Below are positions 63,084-64,000 of a stretch of DNA of 64,000 bases, one piece after another. The notes under the pieces are model-generated. The model saw only the letters and a program-made list of their open reading frames with translations. It was not told where the DNA came from and searched no databases. Source of the stretch: Paenarthrobacter aurescens (lineage in GTDB: Bacteria > Actinomycetota > Actinomycetes > Actinomycetales > Micrococcaceae); the NCBI RefSeq assembly GCF_041549525.1, contig NZ_CP157456.1:2046001-2110000 (forward strand). Direction: 5' to 3'. Numbering within the stretch: the first letter of the stretch is position 1; each line of letters starts with the position of its first letter. A program made the translations under genes and the position numbers.

Positions 63084-63165
63084 ACGCCCGCTCACATCCC
63101 TCGGGCTTAAACCCAAACGCCCGCTCACATCCCTCGGGCTTAAACCCAACGCCCGCTCACATCCC
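63084..63165. repeat. 32-33-bp direct repeats, two and a half copies
   Basis: Copies begin at 63084, 63117 and 63149 with the unit acgcccgctcacatccctcg plus gcttaaaccca; the third stops after acgcccgctcacatccc. It lies between the ctaB terminator and the end of the TOPRIM gene. No spacer variation, so not CRISPR-like. Confidence 0.9.
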
Positions 63166-63705
63166 AAAAGATTCGAGCAATCGAGCCAGCGGGGGAGGAG
63201 CCTTGCCTGCGGGCAAAGCAGTTACCAGCAAGGGCGCGTAGCGGATCTTGTTGCCGCTGCGTCCACCGAAGAACCTCCGCAGCTGTGCTTCCACCGGTAA
63301 GTCCCGCAGCGACGGCTGGCGCTGGAGAAGCTCAAAGGATGAAAGCTCACCTTGATTGGCGATCACGTTGAGCACCACATCAACGCCGAGGCTGCGGATG
63401 AGCTCGTCTTCCAGATCTGCAGTGCAGACCTGAAACCCGAACCCTTCCAAGGGATCGGATCCAATCCCTGCTCTCGCAAGTGCCTTGGCGACGCCAAGGG
63501 ACTCCCGCGCGTCACAAAGGCCGAGCAGCCGGTGGTCGGCTCCGTTCGGGCCGAAGCGATTCAGGAAGTGGCCGATGCTGGTTGCCCCGCCCATGGGAAC
63601 CACAGAGACTCCTTGTGACGCGAGGTCATATCCCCGGCGGCCTGCCAGTGTCTCGACCGCCAGTCGGTCACTTTCGCCCTCTACCAGAACTGTTGTGGCC
63701 TGCAT
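63157..63705 (-). CDS. Small stand-alone TOPRIM-domain protein (OLD-like)
   Basis: 182 aa from ATG 63705 (an upstream frame to 63786 looks non-coding). The TOPRIM glutamate motif is TTVLVEGESDRLAVETLA (residues 4-21), and LLGLCDARES supplies one Asp of the DxD site. VCTADLEDELIRSLG resembles the TOPRIM of OLD-family nucleases. No ATPase domain is attached or adjacent, so it may be a solo metal-dependent nuclease or regulator. ATG is 6 nt after CATACT. Confidence 0.7.
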   Translation of the reverse strand: MQATTVLVEGESDRLAVETLAGRRGYDLASQGVSVVPMGGATSIGHFLNRFGPNGADHRLLGLCDARESLGVAKALARAGIGSDPLEGFGFQVCTADLEDELIRSLGVDVVLNVIANQGELSSFELLQRQPSLRDLPVEAQLRRFFGGRSGNKIRYAPLLVTALPAGKAPPPLARLLESFGM

Positions 63706-63711
63706 ATGAAC

Positions 63712-63717
63712 AGTATG
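63712..63717 (-). promoter_or_regulatory. -10-like box for the TOPRIM gene
   Basis: CATACT on the minus strand, 6 nt before ATG; one mismatch from TANNNT. Confidence 0.3.
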
Positions 63718-63785
63718 TCGGACCCCGACGGTGACTGACGCCTCACGGTCACCGTGTGAACGCTCACCACCTAGATGCCATGTCA

Positions 63786-63864
63786 CAGCACCTAGTTTGG
63801 GGCTTTAGGCACCTAATTCTTGCCGGAACGCTACCTAATTCGCGGCTAACGCGTCTAGGTGCTG
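63786..63864. promoter_or_regulatory. Phased ACCTA repeats flanked by an inverted repeat
   Basis: ACCTA starts at 63790, 63811 and 63833 and appears inverted (TAGGT) at 63856-63860, steps of 21, 22 and 23 bp, about two helical turns. CAGCACCTAG (63786-63795) is the exact complement of CTAGGTGCTG (63855-63864), and TTAGGCACCTAA (63805-63816) is a palindrome. It lies between two divergent genes and resembles an operator array. Confidence 0.5.
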
Positions 63865-63931
63865 ATGTCCAACCCTTAGTGTCCGTGATGGGACAGAGCC
63901 GTCCCGCCTCGCACGAACTTAGGGGATACTC

Positions 63932-64000
63932 ATGAAAAACTTCTTGCGCACCGCCGGAGTGTTGGCAGTTGCTTCAGCCTCGGTACTGACCGGTGTAACC
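63932..64000 (+). CDS. Secreted protein, 5' end only (partial)
   Basis: 23 codons before the window ends: MKNFLRTAGVLAVASASVLT, a positively charged start and hydrophobic core typical of a Sec signal peptide. ATG 63932 follows taggggat. The mature part is outside the window, so no function can be given. The phased ACCTA repeats lie 70-140 bp upstream. Confidence 0.65.
   Translation, partial: MKNFLRTAGVLAVASASVLTGVT

Noticed and set aside
63084-63165. CRISPR array
   Set aside because: The repeats are directly adjacent with no spacers, only 2.5 copies, and no cas genes are present.

Overview
The window is a dense, high-GC chromosomal segment from an actinobacterium, most likely a Micrococcaceae member such as Arthrobacter or Paenarthrobacter. 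Lineage markers seen directly are WhiA, RbpA, OpcA, an Eis-type acetyltransferase, a CoaE-GrpB fusion, the RapZ-YvcK-WhiA triplet and the ctaB|tkt-tal-pgi-zwf-opcA-pgl block. The genus is an inference from gene order and protein style. No tRNA, rRNA, CRISPR array, transposase or prophage was found.

Layout. 1-3.1 kb: start of a YciO/Sua5-type gene and a three-gene operon (LolA-like protein, ABC ATPase, ABC permease). 3.2-5.8 kb: N-acetylglucosamine kinase-like gene divergent from a GntR/UTRA (DasR-like) regulator with two dre-like operators between them, then an IclR regulator. 6-10.2 kb: a catabolic operon of unknown substrate (SDR, flavoprotein dehydrogenase, Dabb protein, MHS-family transporter). 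10.2-13.2 kb: tryptophan/kynurenine genes kynA-kynU with a PaaX-type regulator. 13.3-17.7 kb: HAD-like protein, Pit phosphate transporter, lipoprotein, DHFR-like reductase, thioesterase. 17.8-31.4 kb: polA, eis-like, polysaccharide deacetylase, rpsA, yigZ, coaE, uvrB, a manganese (yybP-ykoY) riboswitch with terC, and an MFS exporter. 31.4-38.7 kb: peptidase, GNAT, CoA-transferase, Ski2-like helicase, tam, a small ORF and a YtrA-type GntR. 38.8-48.4 kb: uvrA, HAD phosphatase, plsC, uvrC, rapZ, yvcK, whiA. 48.5-53.4 kb: sodA, gap, pgk, tpiA, secG, rbpA. 53.4-61.6 kb: pentose-phosphate operon on the minus strand. 61.6-64 kb: ctaB, a small TOPRIM protein, and the start of a secreted protein.

Functionally this is a core segment: excision repair (uvrABC and polA), lower glycolysis, the pentose phosphate pathway, translation (S1), cell division control (WhiA) and RNA polymerase modulation (RbpA), with accessory catabolic genes in the first 13 kb.

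The most consistent unexplained signal is regulatory. About a dozen genes start 6-8 nt after a TANNNT -10 hexamer with no proper Shine-Dalgarno, so they should be transcribed as leaderless mRNAs. Special cases are a symmetrical bidirectional -10 shared by yigZ and coaE, -10 boxes built from the stop codon of the preceding gene (pgk, the DHFR-like gene, terC), predicted leaderless leader peptides, and a perfect 9-bp-arm operator laid over the -10 and start codon of an MFS gene. All positions and pairings were read by eye; no database search was run.
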